A DNA stretch of 64,000 nt from Sphaerolaimus hirsutus (Eukaryota; Nematoda; Chromadorea; Monhysterida; Sphaerolaimidae): positions 21,897,785 through 21,961,784 of the forward strand of contig OZ038452.1 in NCBI GenBank assembly GCA_964036195.1. The letters are read 5' to 3'. Shown one piece after another: positions 1-10,832 of this stretch (the first letter of the stretch is position 1; every line of letters begins with the position of its first letter). Under the pieces are notes generated by a model. The model was not told the origin of the DNA. It was given only the letters and a program-made list of their open reading frames with translations, and made no database searches. The translations under genes and the position numbers were made by a program.

Positions 1-939
1 GTGCTGTGAAATTTGAACTGGATGTGACAAGCAATGTTCAGCTGATTGTTGCATATTTGTATATGTAGGTAAATTTGTAATATTTTCAGCATAATGTGTA
101 CCAGATTGATTTTGGCAGGGTGGATAAACATCATTATGCTTCATAGGGTGAGTATTTACAGTAGAAAAATTTACACTGGATTGCTTAGGTATGAAATGCA
201 TATCTTTCCTCCCACTAGTCCTAAATAAGCTAGGTGGCTTTAAGGAAGAACTTTGTCTTATTACAGGTTCATTTATTTGAGGGATACAGTCATTACTCCT
301 AGTAACACAAGAATCTATTTTATTTTTAGTTTCCTCATTGATTTGAGGCACAGATGTTTCAGTAGAGAGAGATTTTGGTGACCCTGAAAAACTGTCAAAT
401 TCACTATCTTCTACAGAAATGTGTTTCAATCTCAATGTCCTGCAGGCATAAAGAATAGATTCTTTACCCTTTGTATTAGGTGAGATTGGCCAAGGAAATT
501 TACCTTGCTGAATTTGCTTAAATTTTTGATTTATACTTTGTTTGGTACTATTAAGATCTTCTACAAGCTTACTGTCTGTATCAATCCCTACTGAAGATAA
601 AGCCTGTTCATGATTATGAAATGTATAAAAAGGTCCCAAAAAGGCCATAGTTCTTTGAGCTAATGATGTACCTTGTTCACCCAACCAAGGGGAGTCTTCA
701 TTCAAAGAAGTATGTGTTAATTCCATTTCAAAACCCCTAGCTAAGATTTGCATCTGATCATAATTTAAATGTGATATGTCATAATTGTGGTTCCTTATTA
801 ATTCTACCATGCACTGAAGACTTGCTTGAGTTAACTCAGAAACCCCTTGAAGATAGAGATAGCCCAAAATATTCTGCCATCCCCCTTCATTTTCAAGTTT
901 TTCCCAATATTTAGGGAAAATATTCTTAAAATCACCCAT
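1..939 (-). CDS. Unrecognised 313+ codon ORF, runs off left edge
   Basis: Reading the minus strand from the ATG at 939 gives 313 codons with no stop before the window edge, in DNA of roughly one third GC where a chance run of this length is very unlikely. The start reads MGDFKNIFPKYWEKLENEGG. The first 190 residues look globular, with Trp/Tyr-rich stretches (WEKLENEGGWQNILGYLYLQ, then PWLGEQGTSLAQRTM and KFPWPISPN); the rest is polar, Ser/Thr/Asn-rich and probably disordered. I see no signal peptide, membrane segment, zinc finger or catalytic motif, and I do not recognise the family. It sits head to head with the gene at 1675 in a CpG-depleted block, so a protein of a mobile or virus-like element is possible, but that is inference. 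Confidence 0.6.
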   Translation of the reverse strand, partial: MGDFKNIFPKYWEKLENEGGWQNILGYLYLQGVSELTQASLQCMVELIRNHNYDISHLNYDQMQILARGFEMELTHTSLNEDSPWLGEQGTSLAQRTMAFLGPFYTFHNHEQALSSVGIDTDSKLVEDLNSTKQSINQKFKQIQQGKFPWPISPNTKGKESILYACRTLRLKHISVEDSEFDSFSGSPKSLSTETSVPQINEETKNKIDSCVTRSNDCIPQINEPVIRQSSSLKPPSLFRTSGRKDMHFIPKQSSVNFSTVNTHPMKHNDVYPPCQNQSGTHYAENITNLPTYTNMQQSAEHCLSHPVQISQH

Positions 940-1674
940 TTAAATCAATCTGGCTTTGAAAAATTTTAGGGACACAAAACTTTTGTGCAGGGATACAATT
1001 TTATTTTTACACACTTTATTTTTGTACTTTCCACTTCTACTTCAATAATGAGTAATTGCTAACCTTTAGCTTTTGCCTTGTTGTATTTCCTGGGTGATGT
1101 CAAATTTGTCCTGGTATCCTTGGGTTAGAACTGACTGGATAATGCCAATTTAGGTACTTCAGCTTGTATTTATTGAGTGATGCTAGCACTGTAAAGAGTA
1201 AGTTTATTATTTCAATGTTTATGAGACACTTTTTTTGAAATAAAATAAGAAAAATTTATGCAGGCAAATTGGTTGACTTCTTAATTTAAGCAGTAAGTGG
1301 AGCAGTAACCAATAACTTTGTTTTCACTGTGAAATTTATTTGCAGTGAATGGGTAAATTTTGAATTTATTCACTATTTACTCCACCCCCCTCCTAAAAGT
1401 GGAAATTGAGAAACAGTTGAGCAAGGAGGCACACAGTGTAAAAATAAACTGAGGCAAGGATCATGCATATAATTTGTAAAAAGAAACACTGTTGTTTCTG
1501 TTTATGTGTAAAGTGATTAATGAGCTAATGCAAACAGTGGCAATGTCATGCACTTGTTTATGTAAAAACTGTGTAATTGCCTGTGAGAGGAAAGAAGGCA
1601 AGGTCAAAACAAGAGTGCTGTTTAAAGCAGTCAGTTTAAAAAAAAGGTGAAAAAAAAGTGAAGTTTTTTTTTAA

Positions 1675-2512
1675 ATGGCTGAAAATAGGCAAGAGGCAGG
1701 AAGGATGCCACTGTTGGCTAGAGAAAATGTACCAGCAAAAAGAGCACTGGAAGAAGTTGTGGTAGTAGATAAATTTGCAGCTGCTTTACCCTTGGTAGCA
1801 GGGAGGAGAAAGTTTGAATTACTGGAAAGTGCCAGTGGGGCAAAAAATTTGTTTCAAATGCAAGTCAGTTTGAGTGCAGCTGAAGGTGGAAGAAATTCCA
1901 AAATTTGGTTGAATCAGCCAGATAAGCAGGAGATTGAAATTGTTGTTGAAAGTGAAGTAAAGTGAGTCTGTTTTATATATATACATATATATTTTATGTG
2001 TCCTTGAAGAATTTGAGGGAACAGTGTTATTATTATTATAGAAAACCAAGTGAAAATATGGGAATTTGGCTGTGTGAAAAGATTCACGTAGGGGAAGCTA
2101 TCAGATGGTATGCAGGAGATGTTGAAAAGTTGGTGCCCCACGGATATAATGTGCAAAAGGTGGGCATACAGTTTGGTTTTCTAAAGAGTCAAGATCATCC
2201 CTGGGTGACACTGTGGATAATGAGCAGGCTGAAATTAATTTCAAATAGCCCAGAGGCTTATGGTTTGGCCACCTTGATCAGGGTAATGAAATCAGCACCA
2301 GCTCCAGTAAGTAAAAAAAGAAAGTTTTGTAAACAAAGAAACTTTGTTGTGAGTATTTAATGAAATATTATTTGCAGGGTGTAATTGTGAGTAGAAGTGT
2401 AGACCCCAAAATAAAAAATGCTAATGAGGAGGTGGACCTGTGTTCTAAGGTCCTTATTGCTTATGATGAAAGTCAAGATTTTGGGATAGATATCTATCAA
2501 TGTAAGTTTTGA
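1675..2512 (+). CDS. Unrecognised three-exon gene, about 229 residues
   Basis: Three exons join in frame: 1675-1961 (ATG, donor GTGAGT), 2042-2306 (acceptor after a TTATTATTATAG tract, donor GTAAGT) and 2378-2512 (acceptor TTTGCAG, stop TGA). Phases match at both junctions (phase 2, then phase 0), which supports the model. The protein starts MAENRQEAGRMPLLARENVP and contains GIWLCEKIHVGEAIRWYAGD in exon 2; the last exon is acidic. No family is recognised. A second GTAAGT lies at 2502 just before the stop, so a further 3-prime exon is possible. The gene is divergent from the ORF ending at 939, with about 735 bases between the start codons that could hold a shared promoter. Confidence 0.5.
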
Positions 2513-5200
2513 AGTAGTAAGGTAATTTTAAGCCGCGCTCGCCAGTTCTGTAGCTTCTTTAGTGGTTAATTTTGGTACTAATAATATTTATTTGTGAAGC
2601 AAAGCTAGTCTGATTGAAATTTTAAATTTTAAGTGTTTAGCAGGTCCTATTTGAGCTACAGATTTTTAAAGTAGACCAGCTTTGATCTTTGGCCCACACC
2701 CAGCCAAAGAAAAATATCAAAAATACTAAAATAGATAGACAGATACTGCAAAAACACAGTATAAGTTTCTCAGTATTTATTCCCAAAAACATCCAGGATT
2801 TTTATTTAATGTTTTAAATTTCCTTTTAAATCCTTTTGAGATACCTTTTTGAGGAAAAGTTTTATAGTTTCTTCTATTTTAAGAAAAATTCTATACAATA
2901 AAAGAAGTAATGTATTTTCTTAGAAAATAACTTATAACTTCTCTTTCACAGCTTTGTAATGGGCTAGTTATTGGAAATGCCCAAGTTCCAGAACAATGTG
3001 TGATGAATGATGGACAATTCTGAAGAAATTTTTGAAGGGATCTGAAATTTTATACTTAGAGAAATTTCAGATTTTTTGTTGATTTCAGTATTGTTGATTG
3101 TTTACTGAATTTTTTGTGATTTTTATGTTATCTTGAAGGTTATTTATATAAAAAAAAAAAAACACAATTTGAATTTTTGTTTATTTACCTTTAGCCAAAA
3201 ATGAAAGAGAAAACAATTTAATATAAGTAAAATTTCACTGAAATCTTAAGAAAATGACAAAATAATTTAGAACAAGGTTACACAAAGTCAGGCTTATAAT
3301 TATTAGCAGTATAGTTCTCAGTAAAAAAAATTATAACAGATGTACAGATTTGTCAAGAGTGTACAGTATATATTAAAAATTAGCCCTACACCTATAGCTT
3401 AGATAAGGTTAAAAAATGAAACAATTTGCTCCAATACTTTGCTCCTTTTATTGATCTTTTGAGCTTTGGAAATTTAGCAAGTATTGATGAGCAAAACTTA
3501 ATTATAAGTCCAAAAAAATGTAGTAAAACAGGTACAAAAAAATAATCTAAAATAGCCTTTACTAGAAAAGCAGACAATGATATGACTACCTATAGAAAAT
3601 AAGGCAGTCAAAGAAATCTTATATATAGCACAGGAACAGGTAGAAGTGTTGTAGTGGAAAACTGCAAGTGATGCCTTTGCTTGCTTTGCCACCCATATTT
3701 ATATGGTTCAGGGCTCATACATGTATACAGGTACTATTACAGTAACCCAGGCATGAAACAAAGCAAAGTGCTTCTTCCAGCCTAATTAGATGTGACCCCT
3801 ACTGAAACACAACTTAAGTTAGCACAGGGCAAATTGGATATGGTAGTTGTTTACACAGAGAAATACAAGGTATGTGTGTACCTACATACACTTTGCATTT
3901 GACAGAAAGTCCCCTGCACAAGGCAAGTACCAGTGCATTCTCAGGTATGCTCAATACATGGAAACTCTCTCTGTCAAGTACAAAGTACATGCATACATAA
4001 GGTATATGGTAGATGTACATGCATTTGACAGAAAGTCCCCTGCACAAGGCAAGTACCAGTGCATTCTCAGGTATGCTCAATACATGGAAACTCTCTCTGT
4101 CAAGTACAAAGTACATGCATACATAAGGTATATGGTAGATGTACAGAGGCATGAAATATTTTAAAACTTTCTGCCTGGCAGAAATTTGTGTGCATGGGTA
4201 AATAAATACATAGGTATGTACTCACACCACTGCACCTGCATAGAGTTTTAGTTTTTGACTACCAGTTTGATGCAGGTCAATACTTGTTCAGATCATGCAT
4301 TGAAGTTTTATTTAAAAACTTCCTGCCTGGTAGGTGTCTGAATGTATGGATAAATACATAGTATGTACTTGTCCAGATGCACATGCAGACAAAGTTTTTG
4401 TGTTAGTCTACCTGCTGGGCAGAAGTACTGAAAAACATATGTATTTACACCCCATACATGATCAGTAAACAAGTACAATTTCAATTATGGTAGAATATAT
4501 AGTACACACCATATATAGATACATAAATGCCCATGTACTGCACATCTTACATATGAACAAGTAATTTTTCCATATGGGCAAGAAAACATACAAATAAATG
4601 GTAGTTTCTTTTACTCAAAATCATGTGAATTTGAGGGGTTATGCAGTGCACTAAATGAATGTTTTTAAAGGGGAAATTTTAACGAAAATGCATAGCAAAT
4701 CAATGTGAACGCACCAAAATTAATAAAATAGTGGGAGGTTTTTTTTGTTGTTTGGTTGTTGTTGTTTTTATTTGTTTTTATTTGTTTTTTTTATGCCAAA
4801 CAGCCTAACCACTAAATATGTTTCCTTTTTTTTTAAATGTAATTTTTACCTTTATTTATTTGTAGTCCCAGTGAAGCAGAATTTCAATTTCTTTGTCCTA
4901 CCAAAGCATTGTGTCTACCCACATAGCAGAGGTCTGATCTCACTGTTTGGAAATATAATTCTGTCACTTGAAATGAGACAATTATATAGACTGTTATAAA
5001 GGTATTTTTTTTTAGGTGAATAATGAGTAAAAGTTGTGTTGTGGTTTTTTTTTGTAAACTGGAAACATATAAAGGGCTGAGGCTCAGAATTTGGCCCGAC
5101 TGAAATAAAATAAAATATGCTTATATATATATATATATATTGGTTTCTTTATTTATTATATTTTAAAATATTTTTGAAACACCAGTAACTAGAAGTTACA
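2513..5200. other. Gene-poor AT-rich stretch
   Basis: No convincing coding region longer than 100 codons is visible. A possible plus-strand terminal exon begins after the acceptor-like ATTTATTTGTAG at 4865 and stays open to a TAA at 4997-4999 (text includes NFFVLPKHCVYPHSRGL), followed by AATAAA-type signals at 5102-5115. That would fit a transcript from this block, but there is no partner exon I can join to it. Confidence 0.3.
3895..4146. repeat. 126-base tandem duplication, two copies
   Basis: The segment beginning GCATTTGACAGAAAGTCCCC at 3895 is repeated at 4021 with essentially no differences until the end of the second copy. The period is 126, a multiple of three, which explains the open frames on both strands here; I do not regard them as genes. 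Confidence 0.85.
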
Positions 5201-5208
5201 CAACCACC

Positions 5209-8200
5209 AAATAAATTTCCAGCTACGGCAGCAGGCACTAGCACGGCGCCTGGATTTTTGTGAACTTAACGTATAGAAAAACCGAAAAAACATCTCTGTG
5301 AAACTGACCAGTCACGGCTGATGAAATGCTCGGTGACAAGTGGAAGAAGCTTTGGACAAGCTTTGGGAAAAAGTTTACGATACCACTGGCAATTATACCC
5401 TCAATGAGCTCGGCGAGGCACAAGAATATGTAACTTTTCGACTGGCATGTCACCTGTGAGAATGAGGTCTGCTGCTCAGCGGGAAAATATTGACCGCAAA
5501 TCCTTGAATAAGACCCCCTCGAACAACCCTCCTCAAAAACTTCTGGCGAAAAATAACTCCTCTGGGGTTTTATTCGAGGATTTAGGATATATAATACCAC
5601 TTTAATCACTTCAAGGGCAAACCTTCAAATCATATAAAATCTCCTTGCACCCGGAATGGAAATGTGCCGTGGTCGCTCTGTCCATGAGTTCATTCTCTTT
5701 CGGCGCATCTGACAAATAAGTATTATACAACGCAAACATTTCACCATGTGCATTGTGCACCATCAATGGAGCATATATTATAACAAAGAAAGTTTGAAGG
5801 CAGAGGAAAAGCACAAACACCTGGCAATTTCCTATCAAAGCCTGCCATGAGCAGTGCAGCCACCAGTGCCATCAAACTGGCCAGGGGGCAGTCACAAACC
5901 CTGTAAAGTGTAAAGTAAAGTGTCAAATGTCATGTAAAATGTCAATCAAACAAAAGATTTGATTACTGAACGTTGCATGACAATTGACAATTTATTTTAC
6001 ATTTGTCATGACAATTGACACTTTGCATGAATTTTTACTTGCAATTTGACACTTAACCTAACACTTCACAGGGTCTGTGATTGGCACCAGCACAAACCCT
6101 AGCCACCAGGCGCCGTGCCAGCGCTGGTCATCGGGCGACAGCCACACGTCGCCTAACTGGTAGCCGCTGTCGAATGGCCAGTGCCCGCTGAGGCGCAGTA
6201 GCGCGCCGCCGCCGAGGTAACCCACTACTGGGCCCACGAGGCTGCCGGCGAGCAGGGTACCTGCGTCAATATGGTAGTTGATGGAATGGCGCCATGGCGC
6301 TGGTGCCATTCGAGCAGCGCCAAATGGTGTCGACTATGGCGCCATTGATGCCCCTCGTTTTTTTCCGGTGCTTTTCTAGCACTATTTACGAGCCACACAT
6401 TGTATGACTTACAGCCGCACTGATGGCATTACATTTTAAACTGTTTTTATTTTCTAAGATAATTTTTTCAAATTTTTTCCAAAAAATATTTTTCAAATTT
6501 AGTTTTAAAATGTTGTTTTTTCGAACCAAAAATACCGAGAAAAAATTATTTTTTATCGAAAAAATCGAAAATTCTAAAAAGTTTCCGAATTTCTATTTGC
6601 CATCGCTGCCCACTGATACCTAAATAGACTGGGCTCTGTTCCTGCGTGACAGATTCGTCCAAATAGGTAACCCCCAGCGTCCACAGAGGCGCCGCGCCAA
6701 CTCCGTGCAGACAGTTGCCGAGGAAAAGCAACGCAAACGTGATCCTGTGCTGACGGCGCGACAGCAATTTGGGCGCTGCAGTTTCAGCACTTTTCTCATG
6801 TGTCTTGCCACTGCGATAAGTCAACGAAGGGTCGGGATGCAAGATACCACCTGCACGGATCAACGCTGTGCAAATTAGCTAACGTATATCTTTGAATAAG
6901 TACCAGGGGAGTTATCTTTACGTCAGAATTTTTGAGGGAGGAATTATTCAGGGAGGAATTATTATTTTTCCTTAGAATTACATTTGGTATCGGTTGTTGC
7001 TGCCGTAGGCTAACATTGCTTCGTATTTTTTGTTTCACATAATGCACTGCATTTCTTGCCCAGGCGTAGCTTTATTAGGTCTGTCAAACTTCATTGATTG
7101 TTTTTAAATTGACCCAACATCTTTTCCAACTATCACAGAGAGAGAGTTTTTCAAGGGGGAGTAATTTTTCCTCACTCAACCAACAAGAGGGAGTTATTTA
7201 AAAGAGGGAGTTATTTAAAAGAGGGAGTTATTCAAGGGGGTCTTATTCGAGGATATACGGTATGTGGGTTAACAACAGGAAAAATTGTCCGTGATGACGA
7301 ACTAGTAGCCAGAAAGTTCGTGTCAGCGTCCTGTTGCTGGCATAGGTTGCCGTCAGCTTGAACATCGTTTTCACGATGAATCCTGCATCGCCAGTTGTAA
7401 GATTGAAAAAAATTGGCAAATTATGCTTTTTCTTTAATACGTCCCCTAATGCAGAGCCCACCATACCCCCGCCCCTGCAACTTCCTCTCACATGACGATC
7501 CAGATTTCAAATTTAGATTTTTGAAAAGTGATCACCGTATTCCAAAGTGATAAAATTCGTTTGAGATTGCTTGCCCGTTTGCTTACTGTATCCTCATGTA
7601 AATATTTATCAATAATTGATTTATGGGGCTTTAATCAAGTAATCAAACTGCGGCAAAAAAAACGCGCGTACATCAAATTCATAGGTGGTCTAAACAGAAA
7701 GTGCGGCGTCACACAAATGACGGCTCCAGCGGCAACGAATAGCATGCCGGCTGCAAGCCAGCGGCCTTTGTGGCCGCGCTCGCCGAAGTGCGTCGTCGGC
7801 ACCAGGCACAACACGATGGCCTGGGTGTCGCGCCGACAAACCCGTCGCCTAGCTAGTGAATGGTTGTAAAATAGCTGGCCTGACCACGGCAGTGACGGTG
7901 CAAGTCTCACACCGTGATTCACAGCGAAAATGGGTTCGTGAAGCGTGCTCTGTGAAAATACTTCTACACGCTTCACGAAACTTTCAGTGAAGTGTCTTCC
8001 AGAGTTGTTAAAAGGTACGTACGTTTACTCGAAAAATACGCGTAGGCGAGTACGCGGTAAATACGTTTACATATACTTTTAGAAAAAGTAACGTACTCAC
8101 ATGTACACGTACATTTTTGAAGCATACGCGTAAAGAAAATGTATTTCTGAGAATGCAATGTGGGACATGTTTATAAGGTGACTACACTCCAATGTACTCT

Positions 8201-9689
8201 ATTTCCTCGAAACCTCCCCCCGGGCTGGTGGTGATTCTTTCATAGTGCAAATTTTGAAGGCGGTTAAACAATAACGGGTATTTCGAGGGGGGTTATTACT
8301 TCGCCAGAAGTTTTTCATACTCTCAGTTAGGGTTCAAACGGGATTGACTTTTCGGGATCGGGATTGGTTTTTCGAGATTTCGGGATCGGGATCGGGATTG
8401 GCCGGGATTGGGGTCACGGGATCGGGATTGGCATTTTTTCGGGATCGGGATTGGGGTCTTGGGATAGAGATTTTGGCCAATGTTCTGGCATCCACAGTTG
8501 TTCATAAAGGTCTCAAAACACTGTTGGATGCCAGAAAAGTGGCATAAAATGGACGCTGGGGGTTTGTGTACACATTTTTGCATGCAAAAATGTCATTTTT
8601 TCACTTTTTATTATTTCCACTAATTTTTCCAGGATCGGGATCCCGGACTTTAGTTTCTCGGGATCGGGATTTGAAAATTTTCGGGATCGGGATCGGGACT
8701 GCTAAATCCCGGAATTTCACGGGATCCCGTTTGAACCCTACTCACAGTACTGATCATTGACCATTGTTTGTAACATACGCCGAGGTAGAAAAATGCAACA
8801 ATAAGCACCATATACATATAAGAGTCTATAGACTTATGTACCTAAGTATGTAAATGTATGTAAACCTAGGTACGATGGGGGTCTATTAGGTAATTCGTAG
8901 TGGCCATTTTGAAGGGGTAGATTTCGAAAACCTACCCTGTTCTACATATTCTATGAAGAAAAGTGCTCACTTTTGCATTTTACTGGGGAAAAAATTGTAC
9001 TCGCATTTACGCGTACGTACGAGTAAAAAAAAGTATTTTACGTTTTCTATACTTTGCGATGAGTATTAAAAAAATACTTTACGTTTACATGTACTTTAAA
9101 AAAAGTTCAGTAATTCTAACAACTCTGGTGTCTTCCACACAATTCACCTAGCTTCACGAAGCCTAAGCGTGCCTCCCGACGCTGACGCAGTGAAGACACT
9201 TCATAAAAATTGTACAGCAGCGTGAAGTGACGGGAAGCACCGACCAGCTTTGTGAAACGTCGGGAAGTGTCGCCGTGAAGACACTTCAAGACGCATCACA
9301 CCAATTTTTTTTGCTGCGATTGCCATCTCCACATCGAAACAGTGAGTAACCGATCGGCTGTTGCGCCACTCGCATGTCGGGCCGCGACCTTTCTTCGGGC
9401 GGCTCATAAGTATTTATCATCGCTAGTTGCTCAATCTCGAGGGGAACGGCGAGCAGAGTATTTACAACCATCGCAAGCGGGCGACAGATTTCCCGGCGCT
9501 AGCACCAGGTCGTAGCCGCCCACGAACACGCCCGCCTGCAGGCCGGTCAATTGGAAGCGTCGCTCGAGCGTGGACAGCGTGACGGGGATGAGCGAGTTGA
9601 CGAGCATCGTCTGCACGGTGGCGCACAGGCACAGCGACAGCAGCAGGCCGCCGCTGCGGTGCAGCCGCGCCGCCCACACGTAGCGCAGG
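5209..9689 (-). CDS. OATP/SLCO organic anion transporter, N- and C-terminally incomplete
   Basis: Nine minus-strand exons join in phase: 9506-9689, 7696-7820, 7303-7382, 6620-6775, 6098-6260, 5821-5876, 5623-5708, 5309-5453 and about 5209-5249. They cover transmembrane helices 1 to 8 of this 12-helix multi-substrate transporter family: [17 protein letters not shown] after helix 1, [12 protein letters not shown] before helix 3, [12 protein letters not shown] in helix 4, and [19 protein letters not shown] in helix 7. The superfamily signature D-x-RW-x-GAWW-x-G is present as [12 protein letters not shown] near helix 6, ending on the 6098 splice. The last readable exon gives [13 protein letters not shown]. 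Helices 9-12 and the Kazal-like loop are missing because the sequence changes to the CpG-poor block. The initiator exon upstream of 9689 was not found. The 7303-7382 exon is inferred from phase and position only. Expected location is the plasma membrane. Confidence 0.88.
5877..6097 (-). mobile_element. Introner-like MITE forming OATP intron
   Basis: This 221-base intron consists almost wholly of an inverted-repeat element. On the gene strand it reads GTTTGTGCTG, then GTGCCAATCACAGACCCTG, an interior of TGACATTTG/CATTTTAC runs, then CAGGGTTTGTGACTGCCCC and CTGGCCAG. The element is flanked by CTG on both sides, a 3-base duplication. The same ends recur in the RBR gene (29018-29208). The element supplies the acceptor region; the donor GTTTGT lies just outside it. 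Confidence 0.65.
6880..7262. repeat. Element of the TACCGTATATCCTCGAA family
   Basis: The stretch contains repeated phrases GAGGGAGTTATT and GGGGGAGTAATT and ends TTATTCGAGGATATACGGTA. Related copies are at about 5480-5595, 56796-57110 and 63820-64000. It lies inside an OATP intron. The left boundary is approximate. Confidence 0.6.
8190..8930. mobile_element. MITE of the CCGTATTTCCTCGAAAT family, interrupted
   Basis: The left end reads CTATTTCCTCGAAACCTCCC and internal phrases match the copy at 54871-55272 in order: GGTTATTA, TTCGCCAGAA, then TAGTGGCCATTTTGA near 8900. The copy is split by the hAT MITE at 8328-8740. The right terminus is degenerate. Confidence 0.6.
8328..8740. mobile_element. 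hAT MITE with GGGATC simple-sequence core
   Basis: The ends are TAGGGTTCAAACGGGAT and ATCCCGTTTGAACCCTA. The flanks CTCTCAGT and CTCACAGT form an 8-base duplication with one mismatch. Both halves are tracts of GGGATCGGGATT. In the middle a hairpin-forming unit reads CTGGCATCCACAG...CTGTTGGATGCCAG. Other copies are at 10332-10700 and 21978-22417. Confidence 0.85.
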
Positions 9690-9783
9690 CTGTAAATAAT
9701 TGACTGGCGCTGTTTATGCGATGAGCGGAACCGCTTAAAAATGACCTCATCGAGAAAGCATGTTTTTGGTCAGGACAAGAGAC

Positions 9784-9895
9784 AGGGTGTCAACTTTCCG
9801 TTTTCAGCAGGCAGAATTTTTCCGCTTCCATTTCCGTTTTCTGGCAAGTGCAAAATTTGTCCAGTTTCCGTTTTCAGTAAATTTTTTGGCACCCT
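9784..9895. mobile_element. Short MITE with AGGGTGTCA ends
   Basis: The element begins AGGGTGTCAACTTTCCG and ends TTTTGGCACCCT, with a core of CCGTTTTC-type repeats. A longer relative with TAGGGTGTCA/TGACACCCTA ends sits at 28577-28851. Confidence 0.6.
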
Positions 9896-10832
9896 AAATA
9901 AAACTCAGGTTAGCTCACCCAAACCATCCGCGTGTCTCAGTGGTATCGATAGATGCTTCAATTGTCTCCATAGGTCAAGTCAATAAATAGTCAACTGTGC
10001 TGTTAGGTATGTATAAATAAATTTAGCTATTATAGAAAGCACGTGCAGCAATACTTCAATTTGTCAGACGATTTTTATGATTTTTATATGGTCCTATATG
10101 CTTTCTATATATTTTTGTATTTATGGTTTCATGTCACGCAGAAAGGGTAGTTAAAAATAATTATTGTATGCGATAATAATTAGGATGCATAGCTCATGTT
10201 CCAGTCATAAATAAGGTGTATTTATCTAAACATTTAGAACCAAGGTTTCATCTATGATCAAGGCAGAGTTGTTAACCTACTGCTATTTTTGGAAAGCATA
10301 AACTAATAAAAACATTTATAACAGTATAAATGGATTCCGGGATTTTGCAGTGCCGATCCCGATCCCGAGAAACTCCCAAGTCCGGGATCCCGATCCCGGA
10401 AAAATCAGTAATATTATATAAAGTGAAAAAATGACGTTTTTGCATGCAAAAAATGGGAACGAAAAACCCCAGCGTCCATTTTATACCACTTTTCTGGCAT
10501 CCAACAGTGTTTTGAGACCTTTATGAACAACTGTGGATGCCAGAACATTGGCCAAAATCTCTATCCCAAGACCCCAATCCCGATCCCGAAAAAATGTCAA
10601 TCCCGATCCCGATCCCGTGACCCCAATCCCGGCCAATCCCGAAATCTCAAAAAACCAATCCCGATCCCGATCCCGAAGAGTCAATCCCGTTTGAACCCTA
10701 TTTCTAACCTATTTTGGCTAATTTTAATAATTTTCCCCTTTTTGCCTTCTATAGCTTGAAAACGCCTACCTATATATTTAGCTCCTGTAGAGCCCCCCAG
10801 AAAATTTCCCACCTATTATCCCTCGTGCGAGG
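9896..10832. repeat. Intergenic DNA with a 5-prime truncated GGGATC MITE (10332-10700)
   Basis: From 10332 to 10700 this is a copy of the GGGATC-core hAT MITE lacking its left terminus; it ends ATCCCGTTTGAACCCTA. The remainder is AT-rich and I see no gene in it. The missing first exon(s) of the OATP gene should lie between here and 13.9 kb but were not recognised. Confidence 0.6.

Larger units (their letters stand above)
1..5090. other. CpG-depleted, AT-rich block
   Basis: By eye only about half a dozen CpG dinucleotides occur in these 5.1 kb (near 2085, 2139, 2532-2541, 4683 and 4710), while the DNA from 5.2 kb onwards has them at ordinary density. The block is also richer in A and T. It ends near an AATAAA-type run at 5102-5115 and a TA microsatellite at 5122-5142. 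The change coincides with the point where the OATP gene loses its remaining exons. It could be a large mobile element, a heavily methylated lineage of DNA, or an assembly join. Confidence 0.65.
8000..9127. mobile_element. hAT-like element, outermost of a three-level nest
   Basis: The element begins CAGAGTTGTTAAAAGGTACG and ends with the inverted CTAACAACTCTG. It is flanked on both sides by the perfect 8-base duplication GTGTCTTC (7992-7999 and 9128-9135), the target-site length of hAT transposons. It has no transposase and lies in an OATP intron. It contains a MITE of the CCGTATTTCCTCGAAA family (about 8190-8930), which contains another hAT MITE (8328-8740). Confidence 0.85.

Noticed and set aside
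2525-2580. Possible tRNA in the isolated CpG cluster GCCGCGCTCGCC
   Set aside because: No cloverleaf or A/B box pair could be drawn around it.
3814-4164. Overlapping ORFs on both strands in the tandem repeat
   Set aside because: The repeat period is a multiple of three, which keeps frames open without coding meaning.
8344-8720. CRISPR-like regular repeats
   Set aside because: The repeats are short tandem GGGATC runs without unique spacers, in a eukaryotic hAT MITE.
8323-8760. ORFs with [15 protein letters not shown]-type repeats (also near 10500 and 22200), resembling SR proteins
   Set aside because: They are translations of GGGATC simple repeats inside MITEs with target duplications.
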